64,000 bases of DNA from an uncultured Clostridia bacterium (GTDB lineage: Bacteria; Bacillota; Clostridia; Oscillospirales; CAG-382). The notes under the pieces are model-generated. The model was given only the letters and a program-made list of their open reading frames with translations. It searched no databases and was not told where the DNA came from. Positions within the stretch are counted from its first letter, which is position 1. Each line of letters begins with the position of its first letter. The stretch covers positions 1-64,000 of the forward strand of contig CANRIX010000006.1 in NCBI GenBank assembly GCA_947630765.1. The letters are read 5' to 3'. Below are positions 16,915 through 25,682 of the stretch, piece by piece. Position numbers and translations under genes: made by a program.

Positions 16915-17340
16915 TCTTTCGAAGGGGGGCCACAATCGCGTCGCCACCGCTTCGCGTTGTCTCGCTCTGTGTTCCCCCCTCGAATACTCCCCCCTCGTCG
17001 AAAAACGTCTCGGCTTGCGCCAATGCTGACGCCGCCTTCGCCGTTTTTCTCTGGAGGTGTTCCTCCGGCGGTACATGCCCGCCTGCGGAACATTATTTTA
17101 TTGTAATTTTTCCTTCCATGTAAATTGGGTGCGAGTCGGCTTGCTGCTTGCGGCAAGCCTTGGGAGCCGGCGACAACCGGGTCGCGAAGGCAAAAAACGA
17201 GGGAGCACCGAACGCTCCCTCGAGGCGGAAAGGCATGACCTTCCCGTATAAAACCCCCGAAATCGACAACGTCGATTTCGCACTGCGGGGGTGTGGGGGT
17301 AGTTACTACCCCCACCGTACCCCTCGTACTCCTCGTAAAC
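16915..17340 (-). repeat. Composite Q-P dispersed repeat (copies Q2 and P2)
   Basis: This gap holds a full P-Q composite in minus orientation. Q2 (about 16915-17095) has the reverse complements of GGCGGCGTCAG and TGGCGCAAGCCGAG and of AATAAAATAATGTTCC. P2 (about 17120-17340) has AATTGGGTGCGAG, the hairpin GAGGGAGC...GCTCCCTC, CGAAATCGAC-AAC-GTCGATTTCG and the GTGGGGG/CCCCCAC stem. The P end stops 3 bp from the neighbouring gene's stop codon (17343). Confidence 0.85.
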
Positions 17341-17342
17341 CC

Positions 17343-18728
17343 CTACGCCAGCTTGCTGATCTTCGTACCGGGGAAATAGAACTGCAAAAGGTACTTATAG
17401 CTGTACCCCTGTTCGACGAGCTGCTCGGCGCCGACGGCGCTGAAGCCGACGCCGTGCCCGGTGCCGACGCCGTCGAAGGCGATGCGGTCCACGTCGGCGA
17501 CCGCGTCCGCACCCGCGACGGGGCAGTCGGCGAAGGACTCGAATGCGTGCGTTTCCCCGTCCGCGCCGACGTACTGCGTAACGGCGACCTGCTCGACGGC
17601 ACCCCCGGCGACGGCGACCGCCGCGTCCATGGAGTAGGAAACGGTAAAGTTTGCGCTCTTGAAGCGGAGCGCGGTGCGGATCTTCTCGCTGGTAGCGACC
17701 TCAAAGACGTTGTCGTCCCCGTCGGTCACGGACAGCAGGGTGACGTAGCCGGACCCTTCGGGGTCAGTCTCCTCGATGCGGACGCTCTCGACGCCGCCGC
17801 GGATCCCGTGGAATTTGCTCCGCGAGGACAGGAAGTCGAACAACTCGCTTTGCGTGAACTCATACCGCCAGACCTCGCTGGCGTTGTCGGCGTCCTCGGG
17901 CAGGGAGACGGACTTGAGGTAGGGGATCTCCGGCCCGCCCCACGCGGCGACCGACGAGCAGCTCGCGCCGCCGTTCCCGCCGTGGTACAGGCAGTGGATC
18001 GGCGCACCCTCGTAGGTCACGTACTCCCCGGCGGTCGAATCGACGATCGCGTCGTTCTCCGCGTCCCGCCGGAAGATCCCGCGGTAGACCTGGCAGCAGG
18101 TCGTCGCGCAGACGTCGAACCCGTTCGACGCGTGCTTCTGCCCCATCGGCACGGTGCGGATCAGCACCGAGAACGCTCGCCGCGTTTCCCGCGAAGCGGC
18201 GCTCCCGATCTCCGTCGACATGACGCACTTGACGTAGGTCTCCCGCTCGACCGCGTTGACAACCTGCAGCGCACCGCCGACGGCGCGGAACTCCAAGAAC
18301 CCCGGGCAGACGTACTCCTTCCCGCCGCACCGCAGGGTCAGGTTGCCCCCGGCGCTCCGCAGAGAGAGCGCTTCGCCCGCGCCGGACGAAGCCAGCACCT
18401 CGCCGTTCGACGCCTGCACGGACACACCGCCGCCCGCCGGAACGACAAAGACCGTCCCGCCCGCAAGCGACGAACGCCCCGCGAAGCTCCGCCCGTCCCC
18501 GGACGTGCCCCCGACGGAGAACCCGCTCCCGCAGACCAGCTCCGCACGCGAAACGCCGGTCCCCAAGTCCGGCGACGCGAATGCGACGCGAATGACGTTC
18601 GCCGGCGCGGGCCGCGCGGACACGAGGTACGGCGTCATCGCCGCCGCCACCAGCGCAAGCAGGCAAACGGCGAGCAGCCGGACGAATTTCCGCTTATTTC
18701 TGGTTGTTTTGCATGGATTTGATCGCAT
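17343..18728 (-). CDS. SpoIID/LytB-domain protein, second paralogue
   Basis: A 461-residue secreted or membrane-anchored protein. A basic N-terminus and signal/anchor helix (about 15-38) precede a Gly/Ser/Val-rich beta region (about 45-165) and a SpoIID domain (about 165-455). Landmarks are VERETYVKCVMSTEIG (conserved Glu), the metal-loop-like CATTCCQVYRG, LYHGGNGGASCSS, and at the C-terminus GVGTGHGVGFSAVGAEQL then YSYKYLLQFYFPGTKI. It is longer than spoIID because of the extra N-terminal region. It may act in spore or cell-wall remodelling. RBS AAAGGAAC precedes the ATG at 18728. It overlaps the upstream gene by 35 bp, implying coupled translation. Confidence 0.88.
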   Translation of the reverse strand: MRSNPCKTTRNKRKFVRLLAVCLLALVAAAMTPYLVSARPAPANVIRVAFASPDLGTGVSRAELVCGSGFSVGGTSGDGRSFAGRSSLAGGTVFVVPAGGGVSVQASNGEVLASSGAGEALSLRSAGGNLTLRCGGKEYVCPGFLEFRAVGGALQVVNAVERETYVKCVMSTEIGSAASRETRRAFSVLIRTVPMGQKHASNGFDVCATTCCQVYRGIFRRDAENDAIVDSTAGEYVTYEGAPIHCLYHGGNGGASCSSVAAWGGPEIPYLKSVSLPEDADNASEVWRYEFTQSELFDFLSSRSKFHGIRGGVESVRIEETDPEGSGYVTLLSVTDGDDNVFEVATSEKIRTALRFKSANFTVSYSMDAAVAVAGGAVEQVAVTQYVGADGETHAFESFADCPVAGADAVADVDRIAFDGVGTGHGVGFSAVGAEQLVEQGYSYKYLLQFYFPGTKISKLA

Positions 18729-19221
18729 AAGTTCCTTTCACCGTAAAAGACGCTTCCTCGCCGACGACCAGCAGGTCCACTTCGGGTCCCGCCCCGTCGC
18801 TCCGGCGGTAGAGATGGGCGTATTCCAGCGAAGCGCCGGAAAACCGCTCCGCCCCGTCGGTCAGGTCGGTCAGCCCGCTCCCCGGCTCCTCCGTCAGCGT
18901 CAGCAGTAGCACGTCGCCGCCCCGGCAGAGCACTTCCGCGTCCCCGCCCGGCGTCAGCACGTCCCCCCGCTGCAGCGTGACCTCCCGGTAGCCGTCCGAC
19001 GGCGCTTCCGCGTCCGGCTTCCGCGCGTCCGCCAGCTCCGCCTTGACCCGCTCCAGCTCCCCGAGCAGCTCCTGCCGCAGGGCGTCCAACCGCTCCTCGA
19101 GGTATTCGACCGATACGAGCGTCGGCACGTCGCCGCTCTCCGCCGCGTTCGTGCACATCGGGTACGCCCCGACGCACACGGTCAGCGCCAGCACGACCGC
19201 CGTCAGCTTGCCCATTCTCAT
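18694..19221 (-). CDS. Secreted coiled-coil protein of unknown function
   Basis: A 175-residue protein with an N-terminal signal peptide (about 1-27, ending near TNAAESG). A charged helix likely to form a coiled coil follows (about 33-66; EERLDALRQELLGELERVKA), then a beta-rich C-terminal domain with LQRGDVLTPGGDAEVLCRGG and a closing GEEASFTVKGTYAIKSMQ. This layout is one I associate with secreted clostridial proteins found beside SpoIID-like genes. I cannot name a function. Two nearby ATGs are possible (19221 and 19215); 19221 is nearer to the GAAAGGGTG site. The 3' end overlaps the SpoIID paralogue, so the two are probably one operon. Confidence 0.6.
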   Translation of the reverse strand: MRMGKLTAVVLALTVCVGAYPMCTNAAESGDVPTLVSVEYLEERLDALRQELLGELERVKAELADARKPDAEAPSDGYREVTLQRGDVLTPGGDAEVLCRGGDVLLLTLTEEPGSGLTDLTDGAERFSGASLEYAHLYRRSDGAGPEVDLLVVGEEASFTVKGTYAIKSMQNNQK

Positions 19222-19455
19222 TGGTTTCCGCACCCTTTCGTAGGGATTTTTGTCGTTTCTGGACGAAATTTGAAGAAAATGTCTATTTCCTTTGTTCCAT
19301 CTTATGCTATCATACTTTCTTTTCATCCGTCTGTCAAGCGTTTTGACCGCATTTCGGCGATTTGCACAAAGGAAGATCGAACGGACCCCCTTGCTTTTGT
19401 CCGCAAAATCCGATATAAAAGATAGGAATGTTTCAGGGAAAAGGGTTTATGGTAC

Positions 19456-20661
19456 ATGGAATACTTTGAGATGCTTTTACCGCTGTCGCTGATCCTATGT
19501 TTCTCGAAGCTGCTGTCGAAGCTGTGCGAGAAGCTGCATTTGCCGCAGGTGGTAGGGCTTTTGCTCGCCGGGGTGCTGCTCGGCGTGGTGCACAGTCTGA
19601 CCGGGCAGGCGGTCATCAGCGACGCGGCGATCGCGGGGCTTGGCTTCCTCGCGAAGATCGGGGTGATCCTGATCATGTTCTCGGCGGGGCTGGAGACGGA
19701 CGTGCGGCAGATCCGTGCGGTCGGGCTGCCGGCGGTGTTCATCACGCTCGCCGGGGTGGTTGTCCCGATGGGGCTGGGGTTCGTCGTCGCGTGGGCGTTC
19801 GCGGGGTTTGACCCGTCGGCGGTCGTGCGGAGCCTGTTTTACGGCTGCATCCTGACGGCGACGTCGGTCAGCGTGACGGTCGCGTCCCTGCGGGAGCTCG
19901 GCAAGCTCCAGGGCAAGGTCGGCTCGACCATCGTCGCGGCCGCCATTCTCGACGACATCATCGGCGTCGTCGTGCTGTCCTTCATCATCTCGCTCGGGTC
20001 GGAAAGCGGGGGCGAGAACCCGTGGATGGTCCTGCTGCGCACCCTGCTGTTCTTCCTCTTCGCGGCTGCGCTCGGGATCGTCCTGCGCTGGGTGTTCCGC
20101 CGCCTGAGCGAGCGGATGTCGCACCACCGCACCATCCCGATCATGGGGCTTGCCGCCTGCTTCTTCTTCGCCTACGCGAGCGAGCGGTGGTTCGGCGTGG
20201 CGGACATCACCGGCGCGTTCTTCGCCGGGCTTGTCCTCTCCGGCAACCGCGACGCCGCCTACATCGACCGCCGCAGCGACATCATGAGCTACATGGTCTT
20301 CGGGCCGGTCTTCTTCGCGAACATCGGCATCAACGCCGACTTCTCCGGGCTCAACCTGACCGTGCTCGCGTTCGGCGTCTGCTTCCTGCTCGCCGGGATC
20401 GTCGGAAAGGTGCTCGGCTGCGGGCTGACCGCCCGGCTCTGCGGGTACTCCACGCGGGACTCCCTGCGCGTCGGCGTCGGCATGGTCGTCCGCGCCGAGG
20501 TCGCCCTGATCTGCGCCCAGCGCGGCGTCGACAGCGGCATCATCGACGCGTCTATCCTGCCCTTTATCCTCGTCCTGATCATCGTCACCTCCTTCCTCGC
20601 CCCCGTGTTCCTCAAGCTCTCCTACGACTGGGAACGCGACGAGCGGATTCGGAGCATATAG
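19456..20661 (+). CDS. CPA2-family cation:proton antiporter
   Basis: A 401-residue membrane protein with about 12 helices, of the monovalent cation:proton antiporter-2 type (NapA/KefB membrane domain). The N-terminal helix contains LHLPQVVGLLLAG, followed by LAKIGVILIMFSAGLETD, a characteristic family stretch. ASLRELGKLQGKVG with AAILDDIIGVVVLS supplies the paired acidic residues of the ion site. No C-terminal TrkA-N nucleotide-binding domain is present, so it is an Na+/H+ exchanger rather than a gated KefC-type channel. Start ATG 19456 follows GAAAAGGG at a slightly long spacing. The ion specificity is not readable. Confidence 0.9.
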   Translation: MEYFEMLLPLSLILCFSKLLSKLCEKLHLPQVVGLLLAGVLLGVVHSLTGQAVISDAAIAGLGFLAKIGVILIMFSAGLETDVRQIRAVGLPAVFITLAGVVVPMGLGFVVAWAFAGFDPSAVVRSLFYGCILTATSVSVTVASLRELGKLQGKVGSTIVAAAILDDIIGVVVLSFIISLGSESGGENPWMVLLRTLLFFLFAAALGIVLRWVFRRLSERMSHHRTIPIMGLAACFFFAYASERWFGVADITGAFFAGLVLSGNRDAAYIDRRSDIMSYMVFGPVFFANIGINADFSGLNLTVLAFGVCFLLAGIVGKVLGCGLTARLCGYSTRDSLRVGVGMVVRAEVALICAQRGVDSGIIDASILPFILVLIIVTSFLAPVFLKLSYDWERDERIRSI

Positions 20662-21150
20662 GAGTACGAGGGGTGCGAGGAGTACGGTGGGGGTTGTGCT
20701 GTTCGCAAAAAATCTTTGATTTTTGCGAACGACCCCACTACCCCCGCAGTGCGAAATCGACGTTGTCGATTTCGGGGATATATAAAGGAAAGTTATACCT
20801 TCGTGCCTCGGGGGAGCGTTCGGCGCTCCCTCGTTTTTTGCCTTCGCGACCCGGTATTCACCAGCTCCCGCGAAGCGCTCGCTTGCACCCAATTTTCGTG
20901 CAAAAAAATACAACGCGAAGCGTTTACAATAAAATAATGTCCCGTAGGCGGACACGCGCCGCTGGCTCCAAACACGGCTGTGTTTGGAGCATAGGGACAA
21001 CCTTGAGAGAAAAACGGCGAAGGCGGCGTCAGCATTGGCGCAAGCCGAGCCGTTTTTCGACCAAAGGGGGCATTGGGAGGGAAAAGGCGGAACAAGGCGG
21101 AGCGCACGAAGGGCGCGGAGTCGCCGTGGTCGCGTTTGCCCCCCAACAAT
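20662..21150 (+). repeat. Composite P-Q dispersed repeat (copies P3 and Q3)
   Basis: The gap starts with a P element immediately after the antiporter stop codon (GAGTACGAGG, GTACGGTGGGGG, GCGAAATCGACGTTGTCGAT, GGGGGAGCG...CGCTCCC, GCGACCCGGTAT, GCACCCAATTTTCGTG). It continues into Q from AATAAAATAATGTCCC and GTAGGCGGAC through the CCAAACACGG/CTGTGTTTGG hairpin to GGCGGCGTCAGC and TTGGCGCAAGCCGAGCCG. The first 100 bp of Q is nearly identical to the copy at 35385. Confidence 0.88.
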
Positions 21151-21174
21151 TGTCGAAATTTTCCGCAAAAGGTA

Positions 21175-21203
21175 TTGACAACGCCCGCAAACGAGGGTAT
21201 AAT
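21175..21203 (+). promoter_or_regulatory. Strong sigma-A promoter of the pot operon
   Basis: TTGACA (21175-21180) and TATAAT (21198-21203) with 17 bp between: both hexamers perfect. It lies just beyond the Q3 repeat, 348 bp upstream of potA. Confidence 0.88.
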
Positions 21204-21209
21204 AAGGAC

Positions 21210-21550
21210 AGCTTTTTTGCATCTGTGCTGACAACCCGGCGAAGCGCTTCCGCCTTTGCCATCGGGTACACAGACACGGGCCCGGCGACCCAACGCCCGC
21301 CCGGGGGCAGGTAAGCATCCTGCCTGAAATACAACAAAATGTGCGCGTCAGGCAGTTCCGAACAGGGACCGTTACCGAGCGAGGGCTCGGTTTGAGCGCC
21401 GGCAACAGCAATAGTCTGTCCGTCAAAACCGGGCGGGTGACTTGTACAAAACCCTTTGCGGGGCGTTGCCGTCAGTCTGGCGTGGGTCTGCGCAGAGTTT
21501 TGCGAAAGCAAAGCGATACGCGGTCAAAGCCGCAAAGGGATGGATGCAAA
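21210..21550 (+). other. Long structured leader of the pot operon
   Basis: About 340 nt of untranslated leader with several perfect small hairpins: GGCAGG-TAAGCAT-CCTGCC (about 21304-21322), ACCGAGC-GAGG-GCTCGGT (about 21374-21391) and CTTTGCG...CGCAAAG (near 21530). No ORF of note and no intrinsic terminator with a T-run was found before potA. It could be a riboswitch or a binding region for translational control, but no known class was recognised. Confidence 0.5.
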
Positions 21551-22690
21551 ATGGAAAAAAAGAACATCATCGAGCTGAAAAACATCACCGTTTCGTTCGA
21601 CGGGGAGCGCATTCTCGACCGTCTCGACCTGACCATCGAGGACGGCACGTTCGTCACCCTGCTCGGGCGGTCCGGCTGCGGGAAAACCACGACTCTGCGC
21701 ATCATCGCGGGTTTTCTCAGACCGGACGAGGGTGATGTCTTTTTCGGCGACGAGCGGGTCAACGACGTCCCGCCCTACCGTCGCCCGGTCAACACGATCT
21801 TCCAGCGGTACGCCCTCTTTCCGCACCTCAACGTCTTTGAAAACGTCGCGTTCGGGCTTCGCGTCCGGCACGCGCCGAAGGCGGAGGTCGCCGGCAAGGT
21901 CCGGGAGATGCTCCGCCTCGTCAACCTCGAAGGCTACGAGAAGCGCAAGATCGACAGCCTGTCCGGCGGGCAGCAGCAGCGGGTCGCGATCGCCCGTGCG
22001 CTGATCAACCGTCCGTCGGTCCTTCTGCTCGACGAGCCGCTTTCCGCCCTCGACGCGAAGCTGCGCAAGGATATGCAGGTGGAGCTCCGCCGCATCCAGC
22101 GGGAGACGGGCATCACGTTCGTATTCGTCACCCACGACCAGGAGGAAGCCCTCTCCATGTCCGACGTGGTGGTCGTCATGAACGACGGGCGCATCCAGCA
22201 GATCGGCTCCCCGGTCGACGTATACAACGAACCGAAGAACGCCTTCGTCGCGGACTTCATCGGCGAATCCAACATCATCGACGGCGTCATGAACCGCGAC
22301 GCGACGGTCACCTTCGCCGGGCACACGTTCGCCTGCGTCGACGAGGGCTTCGCGCACGACGAGCCGGTCGACGTGGTCATCCGCCCCGAGGACGTCGACG
22401 TGGTCGGACCCGGCGAGGGCATGATCACCGGCGTCATCACGCAGTCCACCTTCAAGGGCGACTACTACGAGCTGATCGTCGAGGTGCGCGGCTTCAAATG
22501 GATGGTGCAGACCACCGACGCCTACGCCGAGGGGCAGACCATCGGCATCGTGCTCGACCCGGACTCCATCCACGTCATGCACAAATCCGAATACTCGGGT
22601 CTTTACGGGGATTACAGCAGCTTCTCCGACGAGATGGACGACCCGGTCCCCGACCGTGCCGCCGAAGTCGAAGAGGAGGAGTCCCTGTGA
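21551..22690 (+). CDS. potA: Spermidine/putrescine ABC transporter ATP-binding protein
   Basis: A 379-residue ATPase that powers polyamine import through PotB/PotC. It has Walker [11 protein letters not shown] (about 38-47), the signature [14 protein letters not shown], Walker [13 protein letters not shown], and the switch histidine in [12 protein letters not shown]-terminal TOBE-type regulatory domain (about 255-360) is typical of the PotA/MalK branch. The phrase [20 protein letters not shown] matches PotA. The start ATG 21551 follows AAAGGGATGG. It is the first gene of potABCD; its stop overlaps the potB start by 4 bp (GTGA). Confidence 0.95.
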   Translation: MEKKNIIELKNITVSFDGERILDRLDLTIEDGTFVTLLGRSGCGKTTTLRIIAGFLRPDEGDVFFGDERVNDVPPYRRPVNTIFQRYALFPHLNVFENVAFGLRVRHAPKAEVAGKVREMLRLVNLEGYEKRKIDSLSGGQQQRVAIARALINRPSVLLLDEPLSALDAKLRKDMQVELRRIQRETGITFVFVTHDQEEALSMSDVVVVMNDGRIQQIGSPVDVYNEPKNAFVADFIGESNIIDGVMNRDATVTFAGHTFACVDEGFAHDEPVDVVIRPEDVDVVGPGEGMITGVITQSTFKGDYYELIVEVRGFKWMVQTTDAYAEGQTIGIVLDPDSIHVMHKSEYSGLYGDYSSFSDEMDDPVPDRAAEVEEEESL

Positions 22691-23529
22691 CCGCCCGCCG
22701 GAACCGGCGGAGCCTCGGTACGGTTTTGCTCAATGCGCCGTACCTGCTCTGGGCGGCCCTGTTCATCCTCATTCCGCTCGTCATCGTGCTCTACTACGCC
22801 TGCACGGACGGCGACGGACAGTTCACGCTGTCCAACTTTGCCTACCTGAAGGACTACGGCTCCGTCATGCTCCGTTCCTTCTGGTACTCCCTCGCGGCGA
22901 CGGCGATCTGCCTGCTCATCGCCTATCCCTACGCCTACATCGTCTGCCGCTTCCGCCCGGCGGGGCAGCGGTTCGCGAACCTGTTCATCATGCTCCCGAT
23001 GTGGATCAACCTGCTGATCCGCACCTACTGCCTCATGACGCTCATGGAGGGCAACGGGCTGATCAACCAGCTCCTCGCCTTCCTCGGCTTCGGGAAGCTC
23101 CCGCTGCTCAACAACACCGGGGCGGTCATTTTCGGCATGGTGTACAACTACCTGCCGTACATGATCCTGCCCATCTACAACGTCATGTCCCGTATCGACC
23201 CCGCCCTGCTCGAAGCGGCGGAGGACCTCGGCTGCAACGCGTTTTCGCGCATCCGGCGGGTGCTTTTGCCGCTGTCGGCGCCGGGGGTCGTGTCCGGGGT
23301 CATCATGGTGTTCGTCCCGTCGGTCAGCACGTTCTACATCTCCAAAGCCATGGGCGGCTCGAACAACTTCATGATCGGCGACCTGATCGAGAGCCAGATC
23401 CATTCCCAGAACAGCAATCTGCCGGTCGCGGCCGCGCTCTCGACGGTGCTGATGGTGGTCATCCTCGTCAGCATGTTCATTCTCAACCGCTTCTCGTCGG
23501 ATTCGGAAGGGGGGAGCCTGCTCGTATGA
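22687..23529 (+). CDS. potB: Spermidine/putrescine ABC transporter permease PotB
   Basis: A 280-residue inner-membrane permease with six predicted helices. It carries the EAA loop that contacts PotA ([20 protein letters not shown], about residues 177-196). Membrane segments begin with [23 protein letters not shown] at 22687 is the start: it overlaps the potA stop as GTGA and has GAGGAGGAG upstream. The stop in turn overlaps potC (ATGA), so the operon is tightly coupled. The order A-B-C-D matches the classic polyamine operon. Confidence 0.93.
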   Translation: MTARRNRRSLGTVLLNAPYLLWAALFILIPLVIVLYYACTDGDGQFTLSNFAYLKDYGSVMLRSFWYSLAATAICLLIAYPYAYIVCRFRPAGQRFANLFIMLPMWINLLIRTYCLMTLMEGNGLINQLLAFLGFGKLPLLNNTGAVIFGMVYNYLPYMILPIYNVMSRIDPALLEAAEDLGCNAFSRIRRVLLPLSAPGVVSGVIMVFVPSVSTFYISKAMGGSNNFMIGDLIESQIHSQNSNLPVAAALSTVLMVVILVSMFILNRFSSDSEGGSLLV

Positions 23530-24350
23530 AAGCGCTTCGCGGGGGCTTCCTCGCCCTGCTGTACGCGGTGCTGTACGCGCCGCTGGTCGTCATGGTGCTG
23601 TTCTCGTTCAATTCCGCCCGCAGCACGACGGTGTTTGGCGGATTCTCCTTCCGCTGGTACGAGAACCTCTTTTCGGACTACGCCCTGCTCGCGGTGCTGA
23701 AGAACACCCTGCTGATCTCCGTGCTCGCGTCGCTGGTCGCGACGGTTCTCGGCGTGATCGCGGCCTACGGCATCTTCCGCATGAAGGCGGGCAAGCTCAA
23801 GAACGCCGTCAACACGGTCACGAACATCCCGCTGACCAACCCGGACATCATCACCGGCGTCTCGCTGATGCTGCTGTTCACCTTCTTCGGGCGGCTCATC
23901 GGCCGCACGGAGATCCTCGGCATCTGGACGCTGCTGCTCGCGCACGTCACGTTCGACCTGCCCTACGTCATCCTCAACGTCCTGCCCCGCCTGGTCCAAT
24001 CCGACCACAGCCAGTACGAAGCGGCGCTGGACCTCGGCTGCACGCCGTCGAAGGCGTTCTGGAAGATCCTCTTCCCGAACATGGTCCCCGGCATCTTCAC
24101 CGGCATGGTCATGGCGTTCACGCTCTCCCTCGACGACTTCATCATCAGCTACTACACCAACGGCCACTACGACATCCTCGCGACCAAGCTCTATACCGAG
24201 GTCCGCAAGCCGATCTCCCCGTCCTACTACGCGCTCTATACGCTCATCTTCCTTGTGATCCTGCTGCTGCTCGTGGCGGTCAATTTGCTGCAGCTGCGCG
24301 GGGAGAACAAGTCCACCCGGAAACGGAAAGAAAGGAGAACCCACCGATGA
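23526..24350 (+). CDS. potC: Spermidine/putrescine ABC transporter permease PotC
   Basis: A 274-residue permease partnering PotB. The start is typical for PotC (LYAPLVVMVLFSFNSARS), followed by the binding-protein-dependent permease region and the EAA loop EAALDLGCTPSKAFWKI (about 174-190). Next come GMVMAFTLSLDDFIISYYT and a final hydrophobic segment. ATG 23526 overlaps the potB stop by 4 bp, and its own stop overlaps potD the same way. The C-terminus is basic (ENKSTRKRKERR), consistent with a cytoplasmic tail. Confidence 0.93.
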   Translation: MKALRGGFLALLYAVLYAPLVVMVLFSFNSARSTTVFGGFSFRWYENLFSDYALLAVLKNTLLISVLASLVATVLGVIAAYGIFRMKAGKLKNAVNTVTNIPLTNPDIITGVSLMLLFTFFGRLIGRTEILGIWTLLLAHVTFDLPYVILNVLPRLVQSDHSQYEAALDLGCTPSKAFWKILFPNMVPGIFTGMVMAFTLSLDDFIISYYTNGHYDILATKLYTEVRKPISPSYYALYTLIFLVILLLLVAVNLLQLRGENKSTRKRKERRTHR

Positions 24351-25504
24351 AAAGAACCCTCTGCGTCCTGTTGACGCTGCTCCTGCTCGCCGCCGTCTGC
24401 GTCGGCTCCGCCGCCTGCGGGCGCGAAGACGCGATGGAAGCCCTCCGCGAGGAGCTGGAAGGCAAGCTCGAAGGCGATTACGACACCGACCTCGCCGGCA
24501 CGACGCTCTACGTCTACAACTGGGGCGAATATATGTCCGACGGCGAGGACGACACGCTCGACATCAACCTCGCCTTTGAAGCCGTGACCGGCATCCACGT
24601 CGAATACAGCACCTACGACAGCAACGAGGTCATGTACGCGACGCTCGCCGGCGGGGGCGTGCAGTACGACATCGTCATCCCGTCCGACTATATGGTCGCC
24701 CGTCTGATCAAGGAGGGTCGTCTGGACACGCTGGACTTCGATAAGCTGACCAACTTCCACTACATCGACGAGCGCTACCGCGACCCCGCATACGACCCGG
24801 ACGGGCAGTACTCCGTCCCCTACGCGGGCGGCTACCTCGGCGTGATCTACAACAATACCCTGGTCGACCCGGCGGACGCGGACGGCACCTGGTCGCTCCT
24901 CTGGAACGAGAAGTATAAGGGGCAGATCCTCGGCATCGACAACGCCCGCGACGCGCTCGGCGTCGCCATGTACGCCCTCGGCATCGACGTCAACACGACC
25001 GACCTTGCCGAATGGGACCGTGCCGCCGAAAAGGTCCAGCAGCAGGTCCCCCTCCTGCAGGGCTGGTTCATGGACCAGATCTTCCAGAAGATGGAGGGCG
25101 AAAACGCCGCCGTCGCGACCTATTACGCCGGGGACTACCTGACCATGGTCGCGGAGATGGACGACGCGTCCGGCAACGGCGACCACCTCTCGTTCTACCT
25201 GCCGAAGGAGGGTACGAACGTCTACTTCGACGCGATGTGCATCTGCGCCGACGCGCCCAACCGTGACGCGGCGCACCTCTATATCAACTTCCTGCTCGAG
25301 CCGTATATCGCCCTCCAGAACGCCGAGTATATCCGCTACACCTGCCCGAATACCGCCGTCGTCAACAACGACGAATACACCCTCAAGGGCAACGAGTTCC
25401 TCTATCCCACCACCGAGGTCCGCTCGTCCTATTACGACCACCTCCCCGACGAGGTCGTGTCGCATTACGAGCAGCTGTGGAATAAGATCAAGTCGGGGGG
25501 CTAA
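24347..25504 (+). CDS. potD: Polyamine-binding lipoprotein PotD
   Basis: A 385-residue extracellular solute-binding lipoprotein of the PotD/PotF type, anchored to the membrane to deliver spermidine or putrescine to PotBC. The signal peptide ends in the lipobox VGSAAC (lipid-modified Cys at about 24). The mature protein opens with TTLYVYNWGEYMSDG, the N-terminal PotD signature. Further landmarks are YDIVIPSDYMVARLIKEG, VPYAGGYLGVIYN and WFMDQIFQKM. Asp/Glu and Trp/Tyr residues of the ligand site appear conserved. An intrinsic terminator at 25531 ends the operon. Confidence 0.94.
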   Translation: MKRTLCVLLTLLLLAAVCVGSAACGREDAMEALREELEGKLEGDYDTDLAGTTLYVYNWGEYMSDGEDDTLDINLAFEAVTGIHVEYSTYDSNEVMYATLAGGGVQYDIVIPSDYMVARLIKEGRLDTLDFDKLTNFHYIDERYRDPAYDPDGQYSVPYAGGYLGVIYNNTLVDPADADGTWSLLWNEKYKGQILGIDNARDALGVAMYALGIDVNTTDLAEWDRAAEKVQQQVPLLQGWFMDQIFQKMEGENAAVATYYAGDYLTMVAEMDDASGNGDHLSFYLPKEGTNVYFDAMCICADAPNRDAAHLYINFLLEPYIALQNAEYIRYTCPNTAVVNNDEYTLKGNEFLYPTTEVRSSYYDHLPDEVVSHYEQLWNKIKSGG

Positions 25505-25526
25505 AACCTTTTTCCGGGGACTTCAA

Positions 25527-25560
25527 AAAAGGGACTGTCGTGCGAGGCAGTCCCTTTTTG
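25527..25560 (+). terminator. Intrinsic terminator of the pot operon
   Basis: GGGACTG (25531-25537) pairs with CAGTCCC (25548-25554), preceded by AAAAAA and followed by TTTTT. Confidence 0.92.
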
Positions 25561-25610
25561 CGCACGCCCCCCAAAAATCGCAAAAATCGACAAAAAACCG
25601 CCAAAAACAC

Positions 25611-25642
25611 TTGACAGTGGGGGGGGGGTACTATGCTATACT
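25611..25642 (+). promoter_or_regulatory. Promoter with G10 tract in the spacer (possible phase switch)
   Basis: Consensus TTGACA (25611-25616) and TATACT (25637-25642) are separated by 20 bp. The spacer contains ten consecutive G (25619-25628). Every other sigma-A promoter noted here has 17-18 bp; losing three G would restore 17. Homopolymer slippage could therefore switch transcription of the YD-repeat lipoprotein cluster. Confidence 0.75.
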
Positions 25643-25682
25643 ACATTTACGGGATATTTTGCAAAAAAGGAAGGATTTCAGT

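Noticed and set aside
16797..17315. Upstream extension of the membrane protein gene at 15930-16796
   Set aside because: The extension is translated repeat element (Q2/P2) with no RBS.
21210..21550. ykkC-type (guanidine/ppGpp) riboswitch in the pot leader
   Set aside because: The conserved ACGR and GGG-A motifs of that class could not be found in the right order.
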